Assembly: GCF_018613795.1 (NCBI RefSeq)
Contig: NZ_JAGGPN010000011.1
Location: 1 to 64,000 of the forward strand
Direction of reading: 5' to 3'
From: Arthrobacter sp. ISL-65
GTDB taxonomy: Bacteria; Actinomycetota; Actinomycetes; Actinomycetales; Micrococcaceae
Length of the DNA stretch: 64,000 nt
A program made the position numbers and the translations under genes. Below, in pieces: positions 51,540 through 60,736 of this stretch. The notes under the pieces are model-generated. The model was not told where the DNA came from. It searched no databases and saw only the letters and a list, made by a program, of their open reading frames with translations. Position 1 is the stretch's first letter; each line of letters starts with the position of its first letter.

Positions 51540-51824
51540 TTAGTCCTTGAACTCGCTCGTAAGCACTTCGAACTCCTCGACCCCAAGGACCTGAAGATGC
51601 TGTTCGGCGCTCGTCTCAGAACGGATCCTGTCTGCGACCTGCCGGCTGTCCGCGAGGACCTTCTCGTCGTCCCAAAGCGAGATGGATAGTGACTTGCTAT
51701 CGGCCCCGTACAGATAATAGAGGCCGCGGCATCCCGGCAGATCAAGCACCTGCCTGATGGTGTCGTCGGTGGGCGCACCGGTACTTTCCGGTCCAGGTCG
51801 GTACGTGCTGACTCTTGCGAACAT
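51540..51824 (-). CDS. Small ABM-like protein
   Basis: A 94-residue protein with a ferredoxin-like pattern: MFARVSTYRPGP start, then LDLPGCRGLYYLYGADSKSL and SISLWDDEKVLADSRQVADR. The PGCRGLY and SISLWDD motifs resemble the antibiotic-biosynthesis-monooxygenase superfamily, though it is shorter than typical members. The upstream region has no strong ribosome site. The 158 bases between it and the debranching gene hold nothing I can identify. The role is unknown. Confidence 0.7.
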   Translation of the reverse strand: MFARVSTYRPGPESTGAPTDDTIRQVLDLPGCRGLYYLYGADSKSLSISLWDDEKVLADSRQVADRIRSETSAEQHLQVLGVEEFEVLTSEFKD

Positions 51825-51982
51825 CTTGTTACTCCGTTTCGGCGCGATGGAGACTGCTCGTCACGGCTGGCTCCTGCTCCCAAGTGGCGTGGCCTCCTCC
51901 AACAAGTAGGGATCTAATCACGCCCGGGTACAAGGGCAACCTGGAAGTGGTGTTCGATCCGTTCCCGAGGTCGAGTGCGAGG

Positions 51983-54139
51983 CTAGAGCTTTCCATTGGT
52001 CCTGGCCTGTTGCGCCAGGTCGGCAGCCCAGGGCCGGATGCCGTGGTGGAACAGCATGCCCTCGGGTAGTCCCTGAACGCTCGCCATGGAATCGGAGATG
52101 TCTATGGTGATCTTGGAGTTTGCCATGGGGGCGTTGGTGATATGCAGGTCGCCAAAGGATTTTGGGAGCACGGGATCCAGCCACAGGCCGCCGCGGGCAA
52201 CGTCGGCATAGTAGCCCATCAGGCTTTTGACCAGTTGAATGGGGGTGGTTGCGGCCCATGCTTGCGGGGAGCATGCCGTGGGGTAGGGGATGGGTTCGTC
52301 GAATTGCTCCCGGCTGAATCCGCAGAACAATTCGGGCAACCGACCCTCGGAGTACTCCGCGGCCTCAAAAAGAGCGGTGGAGATGCGCTGCGCCTGCTCG
52401 ACGAGGCCGTAACGGAGGAGCCCGGCCGCGATGATCGCGTTGTCGTGGGGCCAAACAGATCCATTGTGGTAGCTGGCTGGGTTGTAGGCGCCCATGTCGC
52501 TGGCCAAGGTTCTTACGCCCCAACCGCTGAACATCTCAGGGGACATCAGCCGGTCGGCCACGGACGCAGCCTTGTCCTTGTCAACGATGCCAAACAAAAG
52601 GCATTGCCCCATATTGGATGCGCACGCGTCGACCGGGCGCTTGTCGCCGTCCAAGGCGACGGCGTAGTAACCGCGGTCCGGCAGCCAAAACCGTTCGTTG
52701 AACTGTTTCTTCAATTGCGCCCCCAGCTCCCGGTACTCAGCCGCCAAGGCCAAGTCGCCGGCGTCGTGGGCTAACCACGACCGGGCCATATACGCGCTGT
52801 AGACGTAGGCCTGCACCTCGCACAAAGCGATTGGTGGCTCGGCCAGGCGGCCGTCGGCAAAATTGATGCCGTCCCAGGAGTCCTTCCAGCCTTGGTTGAT
52901 CAGCCCTTGGTCGTTGAGCCGCTCATACTCGACAAAGCCGTCGCCGTCTTTGTCCCCGTAGTGGCGGATCCAGTCCAGCGCCCGGTCAACATGGGGCAGC
53001 AGGTTGGAGATGGTTTCTGCGGCGAATCCCCAGCGGCTAACTTCGCCGAACAAGGCCACAAACAACGGGGTGGCATCGACGCTGCCGAAGTAGGCTTGTT
53101 TTCCACCCAAGGCCACCCCGCTGGAGAGATCGAACCTGACCTCGTGGAGGATCTTCCCCGGCTCCTCCTCGCTCATTACATCCACCACCTGCCCCTGACG
53201 ATCCGCCAGAGTCTGAATGGTGCCGAAAGCCAGGGACGGGTCAACAGGCAGTGCCATAAGGGACGCCCACAGCGAATCCCGGCCGAACAAAGCCATGAAC
53301 CATGGGGCACCAGCCGCCACCACGATCCGGTCCGGATGGTGGGGGTCCTCAATCCGAAGCGCACCAAGGTCGTCGTAGCTGCGCCGGAGGGTCCGCTCGA
53401 TCGAAGGGTTGCCCATGTTCAGCACGGGAATCTTGGCCACCCACTCCTGGCGGCGCCTGTCCCGAGGCGATATCTCGCCTTCATTCGGCCGGACGAAACG
53501 TGCGGCCGAGCCGCTTCCGCCGTCGAAAGGCACGACGCTGATGGTGGTACTCCACTGTGCGTGCGGTGGGATAGCGAAGTGGTAGGCCAACCCCTCGGGG
53601 GCGACGTCTGCGCCCTCGGCCGTTACCACTACACCTTTCCGGACGTCCTGCCAGGCAGCCCGGATGGTTAGCGAGCCGTCTTGCGCTTCACGGGACTCTT
53701 TCCAGCGGCGCTGGATGCGGGCCTCTTTCACCTCGAAGAGGTCCGCGAAGTCCGCCTCGACCCGGAGGGTAAGGACGCACTCGGCAATGGCCGCCGAGTA
53801 ATTTTGGACAGTGATCCGCTCCAAGATGCCGGCGCCTACCTCACGGAGGCGTTCGACGATCAACGGGCTGTCCGCGTGTCCGTCCGGGCGCGGGACACGG
53901 CCGACGAACAGGGCACGGTAGGGTTCCTTCGTCTTCGCCCCCAGCGGCTCCAGCGGGGCGCCATTAATGAGTACCCGCCAGCAGGACAGTATTCGGGTGT
54001 CCTCGACAAAAACGCCGTGGGGATACTCGGTGTGGATATCGCCGTTCGCCGCAGAGATACAAAATGATGAGCCCTCCACCAGAGTGACCGAGCCCGGCCC
54101 CGGCGACCCTGCAGCAGTGTCAGCATTCCATCCAGCCAT
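51983..54139 (-). CDS. Glycogen debranching-type amylo-alpha-1,6-glucosidase
   Basis: A 718-residue enzyme. The N-terminal beta domain (GDE_N_bis type) includes EGSSFCISAANGDIHTEYPH near residue 22 and LEPLGAKTKEPYRALFVGRV near 62. The (alpha/alpha)6 catalytic domain from about residue 270 contains VVAAGAPWFMALFGRDSLWA, INQGWKDSWDGINFADGRLA, DMGAYNPASYHNGSVWPHDN and SPQAWAATTPIQLVKSLMGY, characteristic of the family (the Asp in FGRDSLW and the Glu/Asp in NGSVWPHDN). The ATG at 54139 has GAAGGAG upstream. The longer frame beyond it is not coding. No glycogen operon partner is adjacent, so the substrate may be another glycan. Confidence 0.88.
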   Translation of the reverse strand: MAGWNADTAAGSPGPGSVTLVEGSSFCISAANGDIHTEYPHGVFVEDTRILSCWRVLINGAPLEPLGAKTKEPYRALFVGRVPRPDGHADSPLIVERLREVGAGILERITVQNYSAAIAECVLTLRVEADFADLFEVKEARIQRRWKESREAQDGSLTIRAAWQDVRKGVVVTAEGADVAPEGLAYHFAIPPHAQWSTTISVVPFDGGSGSAARFVRPNEGEISPRDRRRQEWVAKIPVLNMGNPSIERTLRRSYDDLGALRIEDPHHPDRIVVAAGAPWFMALFGRDSLWASLMALPVDPSLAFGTIQTLADRQGQVVDVMSEEEPGKILHEVRFDLSSGVALGGKQAYFGSVDATPLFVALFGEVSRWGFAAETISNLLPHVDRALDWIRHYGDKDGDGFVEYERLNDQGLINQGWKDSWDGINFADGRLAEPPIALCEVQAYVYSAYMARSWLAHDAGDLALAAEYRELGAQLKKQFNERFWLPDRGYYAVALDGDKRPVDACASNMGQCLLFGIVDKDKAASVADRLMSPEMFSGWGVRTLASDMGAYNPASYHNGSVWPHDNAIIAAGLLRYGLVEQAQRISTALFEAAEYSEGRLPELFCGFSREQFDEPIPYPTACSPQAWAATTPIQLVKSLMGYYADVARGGLWLDPVLPKSFGDLHITNAPMANSKITIDISDSMASVQGLPEGMLFHHGIRPWAADLAQQARTNGKL

Positions 54140-54360
54140 CCGGGCTCCTTCAGAATTGACCTGAACGCCACCTCGAAGGGCTGCCCGCGCGTGGAATCTC
54201 TCGGATGCGGTGGCCGGCCCTCGTTCAATGACGCTACGCCGGTGCGCCGCGTGATTCCAGCCCTCGCTTTCGCAGCTCAGCACCCTTCGCCAACAGATCG
54301 GGGCGTTATCACGATGGCCCGTACAATACGAGCGAAGGCACTCAGCGAGCAGGAGCAGTG

Positions 54361-55131
54361 ATGGCCGAGGCAACAATTGATGCGGTGATGACCGAACTGG
54401 CCGCGCTCGAGGATCCAAAGGTGCGCGAGGTGAACCAGAGGCGGGGCGATGACCACGGTGTGAACCTGTCCGCGTTGCGCGCGGTCGCGAAGCGGCTGAA
54501 GACGCAGCACGACCTGGCCCGTGACTTGTGGGCCACGGATGACACCGCCGCCCGGTTACTGTCACTGCTGATCTGCCGGCCGAAGGCCTTCGACCTTGAA
54601 GAACTGGACGCCATGCTGCGCCAGGCCCGCGCACCCAAGGTGCATGACTGGCTGGTGAACTACGTGGTGAAGAAAAGCCCGCACGCTGAAGAACTGCGGG
54701 TCGCCTGGACTGACGACCCGGACCAGGTGGTCGCGAGTGCTGGCTGGGCCCTGACCACGGAGCGGGTCGCAAAGAAGCCCGAGGGCCTGGACCTGCCACG
54801 GCTGCTGGACACCATCGAGGCGGAAATGAAAGACGCCCCCGACCGGTTGCAGTGGGCCATGAACCACACGCTGGCGCAGATCGGCATCGAGCACGGAGAC
54901 CACCGGGCCCGGGCCATTGACATCGGTGAACGGCTGGAAGTCCTGAAGGATTACCCGACCCCGCCGAATTGCACCTCGCCTTTCGCGCCGATCTGGATCA
55001 ACGAGATGGTGAGCCGGCGCGGCAAGCCTAACGTGGCTCATGGCAGCCGGTTCACTCAGATCATCGGCCCCGGGTGCCCTGCCAAGACGGGTTATGGCAG
55101 GACCTCCCTCCACTTTTTGGAATGGACGTAG
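54361..55131 (+). CDS. AlkD-like DNA alkylation repair protein (HEAT-like)
   Basis: A 256-residue all-helical protein of the DNA alkylation repair family. NLSALRAVAKRLKTQHDLAR near residue 38, PKVHDWLVNYVVKKSPHAEE near 90 and DDPDQVVASAGWALTTERVA near 119 are typical HEAT-like repeats; WAMNHTLAQIGIEHGDHRAR near 164 continues the family pattern to residue ~220 (CTSPFAPIWINEMV). The last ~35 residues look unrelated, so the natural stop may have been lost. ATG at 54361 is preferred, with AGGAG upstream. AlkD enzymes excise N-alkylated bases; substrate preference cannot be judged. Confidence 0.8.
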   Translation: MAEATIDAVMTELAALEDPKVREVNQRRGDDHGVNLSALRAVAKRLKTQHDLARDLWATDDTAARLLSLLICRPKAFDLEELDAMLRQARAPKVHDWLVNYVVKKSPHAEELRVAWTDDPDQVVASAGWALTTERVAKKPEGLDLPRLLDTIEAEMKDAPDRLQWAMNHTLAQIGIEHGDHRARAIDIGERLEVLKDYPTPPNCTSPFAPIWINEMVSRRGKPNVAHGSRFTQIIGPGCPAKTGYGRTSLHFLEWT

Positions 55132-55140
55132 CCTGACAGG

Positions 55141-55857
55141 ATGGACAACCGAACCGAGGCACGCGAGTTCCTGGTCTCCCGCCGTTCCCGGATCACTCCG
55201 GAGCAGGCAGGACTGGAACCGATTGGCGGCCGACGGCGTGTTCCCGGCCTTCGCCGGGAAGAAGTGGGGGGTGCTCTTGGTCCGGCTCCGGGATGTGGTG
55301 TTCGCTGCATGCAGTACCTGCTCGATGCGATAACCGGCGCCCCCGCGTTCATCGCCAACAACCGGATGGACATCGTGGCCGCGAATGACCTTGGCTACGC
55401 CATGTACTCCGACATGTACCGCGGCACAGCGCGCCCCGCCAACCACTCGAGATTCATCTTCCTGGACCCGCTCTCCCACAATTTCTACCCCGACTGGGAC
55501 CGCGCAGCGAACGTCAACGTCGCGATCCTCCGCCGTGAGGCCGGCCGCAACCCGCACGACAAGCGCATCGCCGAACTCGTCGGTGAGCTCTCCATGCGCA
55601 GCGACGAATTCCGCACGCGCTGGGCCGCCCACAACGTCCGCCGCCACTACTCCGGAACCAAAACTTTCCGCCACCCCGTCGTCGGCCTTCTTGAGCTGAC
55701 GTACGCGGCCATGGAACTCGAAGACGACCCAGGCCACACGCTCACGGTCTACCCCGCCGTCCCCGGCAGCCCGTCCGACGAAGCACTCCGGCTGCTCGCC
55801 TCGTGGGCCGCGACGGAGCGAATCGCGGAAACGGCACGGGCGGCCAGCCGGGCCTAA
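55141..55857 (+). pseudogene. HTH regulator (MmyB/LytTR-less type) with its HTH deleted
   Basis: The start MDNRTEAREFLVSRRSRITP and GRRRVPGLRREEV are the standard opening of actinobacterial XRE-type regulators with an MmyB-like ligand domain. After GLRREEV the protein should continue with the recognition helices, but 14 unrelated residues (GGALGPAPGCGVRC) join directly to QYLLDAITGAPAFIANNRMD of the C-terminal domain. About 70 residues, including the whole HTH core, are missing. The C-terminal part is intact. The frame stays open, but DNA binding is unlikely. Confidence 0.75.
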
Positions 55858-55898
55858 TCCACCAACGCCCCTTGACCGTGATTCCCGTCACTGCTTTA

Positions 55899-55919
55899 CT
55901 AAATGAACTTCATTCATTT
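55899..55919. promoter_or_regulatory. 21-bp inverted repeat before the APC permease
   Basis: TAAATGAA and TTCATTTA are perfect 8-bp arms around CTTCA, an AT-rich island in GC-rich sequence. It lies 132 bases before the permease start. It looks like an operator for a dimeric regulator. The XRE-cupin regulator at 57451-58071 is a candidate, but nothing proves the link. Confidence 0.6.
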
Positions 55920-56050
55920 ATCCGGCACCACGGACCGGGACTCGGGTAAGCCCCAACGTCCCTGCACCTGCGGTGTCCATGAGCGGGCTTCTGCTTGTTC
56001 TCATGCCCTTCCCGCCGCCGGCTGCGGCGGCCTCAACGCTTAGGAATCCC

Positions 56051-57439
56051 ATGAGCTCAGCCTCTGACACGCAGACCCCCACGGACGGTAGCCGGCCGGC
56101 AAGCGAGGCCGGAAGGGCGGGCAACGGCTGGCGCCGGGTGCTTGGCGTGCCCTCCCTGGTTCTCCTGGGCCTGGTCTACATGGTGCCCCTCACCATATTC
56201 AGCACCTACGGCATCGTCGTCGAACTGACGGGCGGGCGCCTCTCCGCGGCCTACGCCGCCGCCCTGGTGGTCATGCTCTTCACCGCCCGGTCCTACGGCC
56301 GGATGGCCCAGGCCTTTCCGTTCGCAGGATCCGCCTACACCTACGCCACAAGGTCATTCGGCGCCGGCCTTGGCTTCATGGCCGGCTGGTCCCTGCTGCT
56401 GGACTATCTGCTCCTGCCGATGATCAACTACCTGCTCATCGGCATCTACCTGAATGCCGCCTTCCCGGCCGTCCCGGCATGGCTGTTCATGGTCGTATCC
56501 ATCGCAGCCGTGACCGCACTGAACATCCTCGGGATCACGGCTGTGGCCAGGGCAAACTTCGTGGTGGTGGGGCTCCAGGCTCTCTTCATTGTGCTGTTCG
56601 TCGGTCTCGCCTGGGCCTCCGTCTCGGGAGCGGGAAAGCTGGACCTCCTTGCCCCCTTCACCGGGGTCGACGGCGCCGAAGGCTTCTCACCGATCCTGGC
56701 GGGGTCCGCGATCCTGTGCCTGTCCTACCTGGGATTTGATGCCGTCTCAACCTTTGCGGAGGAGGCAAAGAACCCGCGGCGGAGCATTCCGCGGGCCATC
56801 ATGCTGACCACCGTCCTGGCCGGGCTCATCTTCCTGGGGCTGGCCTATGTCAGTCACCTCCTGCTTCCCGTCGGCACCTTCACCAATACGGACGCCGCGG
56901 CTATCGAAGTGGTAGGGGCCGCCGGCGGTAACGTCCTGGTTGCGTTTTTCACCGCCGCGTACATTGCCGGAAGCCTCGGATCGGCGCTGACTTCGCAGGC
57001 CTCGGTTTCGCGAATCATCTACTCGATGGGCCGCGGCCGCGTACTGCCCGCGGTCTTCGGCCGCCTCCATCCGCGGTGGGGCACGCCTGTGGTTCCGATC
57101 ATCGTCACGTCGGGAATATCGCTACTGGCCCTGATCCTCGACCTGACGACCGTGTCCTCGCTGATCAGTTTCGGGGCCCTCGTCGCCTTCTCGGTGGTCA
57201 ACCTGTCCGTCATCAAGCACTACTTCATCGACGAGAAGAACCGCGGAGCCAAGGGCCTGCTGCACAACCTCCTGCTCCCGGGAGTCGGCTTCGTGCTGAC
57301 ACTGTGGCTCTGGACCAGCCTGAGCGGGCTCTCGTTCTCGCTTGGCCTCTCGTGGGCAGCACTGGGTCTCGTCTACCTGGCCTGCCTCACCCGCGGGTTC
57401 CGCCGCCCAACGCCACATCTGCAGCTCGAGGAGGCCTGA
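56051..57439 (+). CDS. APC-family amino acid/polyamine permease (PuuP-like)
   Basis: A 462-residue permease with about twelve helices after a ~28-residue hydrophilic start. SLVLLGLVYMVPLTIFSTYG in helix 1, FPFAGSAYTYATRSFGAGLG in helix 2-3, LCLSYLGFDAVSTFAEEAKNPRRSIPRAI (written here only in part as LGFDAVSTFAEEAKNP) in helix 6-7 and GRGRVLPAVFGRLHPRWGTP near residue 345 are typical of the APC family. It faces the GlnT/glutamate-synthase-like operon convergently, 11 bases away, and could import its amine or amino acid substrate. ATG at 56051 is preferred over one 78 bases upstream. Confidence 0.88.
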   Translation: MSSASDTQTPTDGSRPASEAGRAGNGWRRVLGVPSLVLLGLVYMVPLTIFSTYGIVVELTGGRLSAAYAAALVVMLFTARSYGRMAQAFPFAGSAYTYATRSFGAGLGFMAGWSLLLDYLLLPMINYLLIGIYLNAAFPAVPAWLFMVVSIAAVTALNILGITAVARANFVVVGLQALFIVLFVGLAWASVSGAGKLDLLAPFTGVDGAEGFSPILAGSAILCLSYLGFDAVSTFAEEAKNPRRSIPRAIMLTTVLAGLIFLGLAYVSHLLLPVGTFTNTDAAAIEVVGAAGGNVLVAFFTAAYIAGSLGSALTSQASVSRIIYSMGRGRVLPAVFGRLHPRWGTPVVPIIVTSGISLLALILDLTTVSSLISFGALVAFSVVNLSVIKHYFIDEKNRGAKGLLHNLLLPGVGFVLTLWLWTSLSGLSFSLGLSWAALGLVYLACLTRGFRRPTPHLQLEEA

Positions 57440-57450
57440 CTGAGGGAACC

Positions 57451-58071
57451 CTACTTGGCGGCGACAGCCAGGAACCGGATGGGCAGGTCCAGCAGCTCCA
57501 GCGGACCGTGCGGGCCTTCGCCGTCCAGGAGCAGGGAGTCACCGGGTTCCATGGTGTATTCATATGCGCCGTGGCCGTAGATCATTTTGCCGGCGAGCAT
57601 GTAGATGAACTCAGTGCCGGGGTGCTGGAACAGCGGGAAGACGTCGGACGCGTCGGTCAGTGTCACCAGCGTCGGCTCGAGGGCGTCGGTCCGGCCCTTA
57701 AGGGTCCCCAGTACCCGGTATTCATGCCCGTGCTGGGTTCCGCTGCGCACCGTCAGGCTGCCTTGGCCGTTCTTGGTGAAGGTGGCGTCCCGGTCCGTGT
57801 CCGCGCCGCGGAACAGCGCCGTGACCGGAATTTTCAGCCCGTCCGCCAGGCGCTGCAGTGTGGTCAGGGAACAGGACGTGCTGGCGGTTTCGATCTTGGA
57901 GATCATCGCCTTGGACATGCCTGTCCGTGAAGCCAGCTCCGACGCGGAGAGCCCATGAGCGGTCCGGTAATGGCGGACCTGGCCGGCGATGATCCGCTCC
58001 AGCTTGCCGGCCGCGCCGTCGTCGGTGTTCTCCGGGTGCATGTCCCTCGCTTCGCCAGCCTGATCGGTCAT
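57451..58071 (-). CDS. XRE-family regulator with cupin sensor domain (PuuR-like)
   Basis: A 206-residue regulator. The HTH is at residues ~30-60 (YRTAHGLSASELASRTGMSK and SKIETASTSCSLTTLQRLAD), and the C-terminal cupin domain lies at ~130-200 (PLFQHPGTEFIYMLAGKMIY and MEPGDSLLLDGEGPHGPLEL). This build is typical of PuuR and related regulators of amine or amino acid pathways. Its ATG overlaps the M20 stop (TGATG), and it is the last gene of the six-gene operon. It probably senses a substrate and represses the operon and perhaps the adjacent permease. Confidence 0.9.
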   Translation of the reverse strand: MTDQAGEARDMHPENTDDGAAGKLERIIAGQVRHYRTAHGLSASELASRTGMSKAMISKIETASTSCSLTTLQRLADGLKIPVTALFRGADTDRDATFTKNGQGSLTVRSGTQHGHEYRVLGTLKGRTDALEPTLVTLTDASDVFPLFQHPGTEFIYMLAGKMIYGHGAYEYTMEPGDSLLLDGEGPHGPLELLDLPIRFLAVAAK

Positions 58072-59360
58072 CAAGCCATCATAGGCGGAGCTTGCAGGTC
58101 GGATCCGAGCACCCTGGCCGCTCCCAGCAGGCCCGCGAGGGCATCAGCCAGCGCCGCCGCACCTGCCTCGGCGTCGGCATCCTCCACCAATTCCTCGGGC
58201 GAATGCGATATCCCGGTCGGGTTCCGCACGAACAGCATGGCCGTGGGAAGGTGCCCTGCCAGCACGCCAGCGTCGTGGCCCGCCCCGGTGTCCAGCACCG
58301 GCGCTTCCGGGAGCATCGCCTTGAGCCGGTCACGCAGGCCGGCGTCGAAGTGCACTGTGGCGCTGAGGGATTCGACGCCGAACGTCACGGTGCAGTTTTC
58401 CTCCGCCGCCATTACCTGGGCATTGAGGTGGATGGATTCCACCAGGGCCGCGGTGACCTCGTCACGCGGATGCCGGACGTCGATCCACATGTCGGCGCGG
58501 GAGGCGATGACGTTTGTCCCGCCGGGCACGGGCTGGAGCCGGCCCACGGTGGCCCGCGCGTCCCGGTACTTCGCGGCGGTGTCCCGGATACCGATCATGA
58601 TCTTGGCCGCGGCGATCATGGGATCCCTGCGGTCCTTCATGAGGGTGGTCCCGGCGTGGTTGCCTTGGCCGTGTACCGACAGTTTCCACCTGCCGTGGCC
58701 CAGGATCGAGGAGCCGATGGCCACCGGCCGGCCGAGATCGGCCAGCCCCCTCCCCTGCTCGACGTGCAGCTCCACGAACATGCCCAATTGGCTGAGCGTT
58801 TTGTGGTCGGCACCAATGAACCGTGGGTCCTGTCCGTTCGCGGCGGCGACATCTGCGTACGTGTTGCCATCCGCGTCCTTCAGGTTGCGGGCCGTGTTCG
58901 GGTCCAAAGCGCCGGTGAGCAGCCGTGACCCCATGCAGGCGACCCCGAAGCGCGAGCCCTCCTCCTCCGGGAAGACGGCGATAGCCAGCGGGCGCCGTGG
59001 ACGGAACCCGCGGTTTTTCAGGATGTCGACGGCCACGAGCGCGGACGCAACGCCCAGCGGTCCGTCGTACTCGCCGCCGCCGGGCACCGAGTCAAGGTGA
59101 CTGCCGGTAACGACGGCGTCGCGGCGAGTTCCGGTCGACGTGTCCCACCACGCCCAGATGATGCCGTTCCCGTCCGTGCGGACATCCAGTCCGCGCCGTT
59201 CGGCCTGCTCCGTGAACCAGCTCCGGAGCTCGGCTTCGGCGGAGGAGAACACCGGCCTGGAGTAGCCGCCGCGGGCGGCGTCGGTGCCGACGTCGGAAAT
59301 GTCCCGCAGAAGCCCGGCCACCGTGTCGGTCACGGTAACGGTTGCGGTGGATCCCGGCAT
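58071..59360 (-). CDS. M20-family amidohydrolase (allantoate/N-carbamoyl amino acid hydrolase-like)
   Basis: A 429-residue zinc-dependent amidase. The metal and catalytic motifs are complete: GSHLDSVPGGGEYDGPLGV near residue 83, FPEEEGSRFG near 129, ELHVEQGRGLADLG near 195 and GISHSPEE near 388. This family includes allantoate amidohydrolase, ureidoglycolate hydrolase and N-carbamoyl-L-amino acid hydrolases. It overlaps the FMN-domain gene by one base (TAATG) and the regulator gene by 3 bases. In this operon it may cleave an N-acyl, N-carbamoyl or ureido compound; the substrate is unknown. Confidence 0.88.
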   Translation of the reverse strand: MPGSTATVTVTDTVAGLLRDISDVGTDAARGGYSRPVFSSAEAELRSWFTEQAERRGLDVRTDGNGIIWAWWDTSTGTRRDAVVTGSHLDSVPGGGEYDGPLGVASALVAVDILKNRGFRPRRPLAIAVFPEEEGSRFGVACMGSRLLTGALDPNTARNLKDADGNTYADVAAANGQDPRFIGADHKTLSQLGMFVELHVEQGRGLADLGRPVAIGSSILGHGRWKLSVHGQGNHAGTTLMKDRRDPMIAAAKIMIGIRDTAAKYRDARATVGRLQPVPGGTNVIASRADMWIDVRHPRDEVTAALVESIHLNAQVMAAEENCTVTFGVESLSATVHFDAGLRDRLKAMLPEAPVLDTGAGHDAGVLAGHLPTAMLFVRNPTGISHSPEELVEDADAEAGAAALADALAGLLGAARVLGSDLQAPPMMA

Positions 59361-60724
59361 TACTTCGCTCCGGGGATCCAGCTGGTGCCGGCGAGCGGAA
59401 CCCGGGCCATGGCCGACGCCTCGATGGTGAGGGCCACCAGGTCCTCCGGCTCGAGGTTGCGCAGGTGCGACTTTCCGCAGGCCCGGGCGATGGTCTGGGC
59501 TTCCATGGTCAGGACGCGCAGGTAGTTGGCCAGGCGGCGGCCGCCCGCGATGGGGTCCAGCCGGGACGAGAGTTCCGGGTCCTGCGTGGTGATGCCGGCG
59601 GGATCCCGGCCGTCCTGGAAGTCGTCGTAGTAGCCGGCCGCCGATCCCATGGCCGCATATTCCGCGGCGTACCGGGGGTCGTTGTCGCCCAGCGCAATCA
59701 GCGCCGCCGTGCCGATGGCCACCGCGTCGGCACCGAGGGCCATGGCCTTGGCGACGTCGGCCCCGGTGCGGATGCCGCCGGAGACGATGAGCTGGACCTT
59801 GCGGTGCAGGCCGAGTTCCTGCAGCGCCTGGACGGCCTGCGGGATGGCCGCCAGCGTGGGGATCCCGACGTTTTCGATGAAGACCTGCTGCGTCGCGGCG
59901 GTGCCGCCCTGCATGCCATCGACGACGACGACGTCGGCTCCGGCCTTCACGGCCAGGGCGGTGTCGTAGTAAGGCCGGGACGCGCCGATCTTGACGTAGA
60001 TGGGCGTCTTCCAGTCGGTGATTTCGCGAAGCTCGCCGATCTTGATCTCCAGGTCGTCCGGCCCGGTCCAGTCCGGGTGGCGGCTGGCGGAACGCTGGTC
60101 GATGCCGACCGGCAGGGTACGCATGCCGGCCACGCGTTCGGTGATCTTCTGGCCAAGCAGCATGCCGCCGCCGCCGGGCTTGGCGCCCTGGCCCAGAACC
60201 ACTTCGATTGCGTCGGCTTTCCGCAGATCGTCCGGGTTCATCCCGTAGCGGGAGGGCAGGTACTGGTACACGAGGTGCTTGGACTGGCCGCGCTCCTCGG
60301 GGGTCATGCCGCCGTCGCCGGTGGTGGTGGAGGTCCCCACCTCGCTGGCGCCGCGGCCCAGGGCCTCCTTGGCGTTGGCGGACAGGGCGCCGAAGCTCAT
60401 GCCGGCGATGGTCACCGGCGTCTCCAGGTGAAGCGGCTTGGAGGCGTAGCGGTCACCGAGAACGACGTCGGTATCGCACTTTTCGCGGTAGCCCTCCAGC
60501 GGGTAGCGGGACATGGAGGCGCCGAGGAACAGCAGGTCATCGAAGTGCGGGACCTTGCGCTTGGCTCCCCAGCCGCGGATATCGTAGACGCCGGTGGCGG
60601 CTGCGCGCTGGATGTCGGCGATGGTGGCGCGGTCGAACGTGGCCGATTCGCGCAGGCCCAGTTCTTCGACCTGCCGTGCGGGGAAGGCGGCCGGAGCGCC
60701 CGGGGTCAGGGAGGTGATGGTCAT
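59360..60724 (-). CDS. FMN-binding glutamate-synthase-domain protein (GlxD/MgsC type)
   Basis: A 454-residue protein equal to the FMN (TIM-barrel) domain of glutamate synthase. TTTGDGGMTPEERGQ near residue 133, GQGAKPGGGGMLLGQKITE near 175 and VDGMQGGTAATQQVFIENVG near 266 form the FMN site. Unlike GltB it has only two cysteines, far apart, and the stretch where GltB carries the 3Fe-4S cysteines reads YYDDFQDGRDPAGITTQDPE here. So it cannot hold that cluster in the usual way. It works with the GXGXG and amidotransferase proteins encoded just upstream. Confidence 0.88.
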   Translation of the reverse strand: MTITSLTPGAPAAFPARQVEELGLRESATFDRATIADIQRAAATGVYDIRGWGAKRKVPHFDDLLFLGASMSRYPLEGYREKCDTDVVLGDRYASKPLHLETPVTIAGMSFGALSANAKEALGRGASEVGTSTTTGDGGMTPEERGQSKHLVYQYLPSRYGMNPDDLRKADAIEVVLGQGAKPGGGGMLLGQKITERVAGMRTLPVGIDQRSASRHPDWTGPDDLEIKIGELREITDWKTPIYVKIGASRPYYDTALAVKAGADVVVVDGMQGGTAATQQVFIENVGIPTLAAIPQAVQALQELGLHRKVQLIVSGGIRTGADVAKAMALGADAVAIGTAALIALGDNDPRYAAEYAAMGSAAGYYDDFQDGRDPAGITTQDPELSSRLDPIAGGRRLANYLRVLTMEAQTIARACGKSHLRNLEPEDLVALTIEASAMARVPLAGTSWIPGAK

Positions 60725-60736
60725 GGCGTTGTCCTT

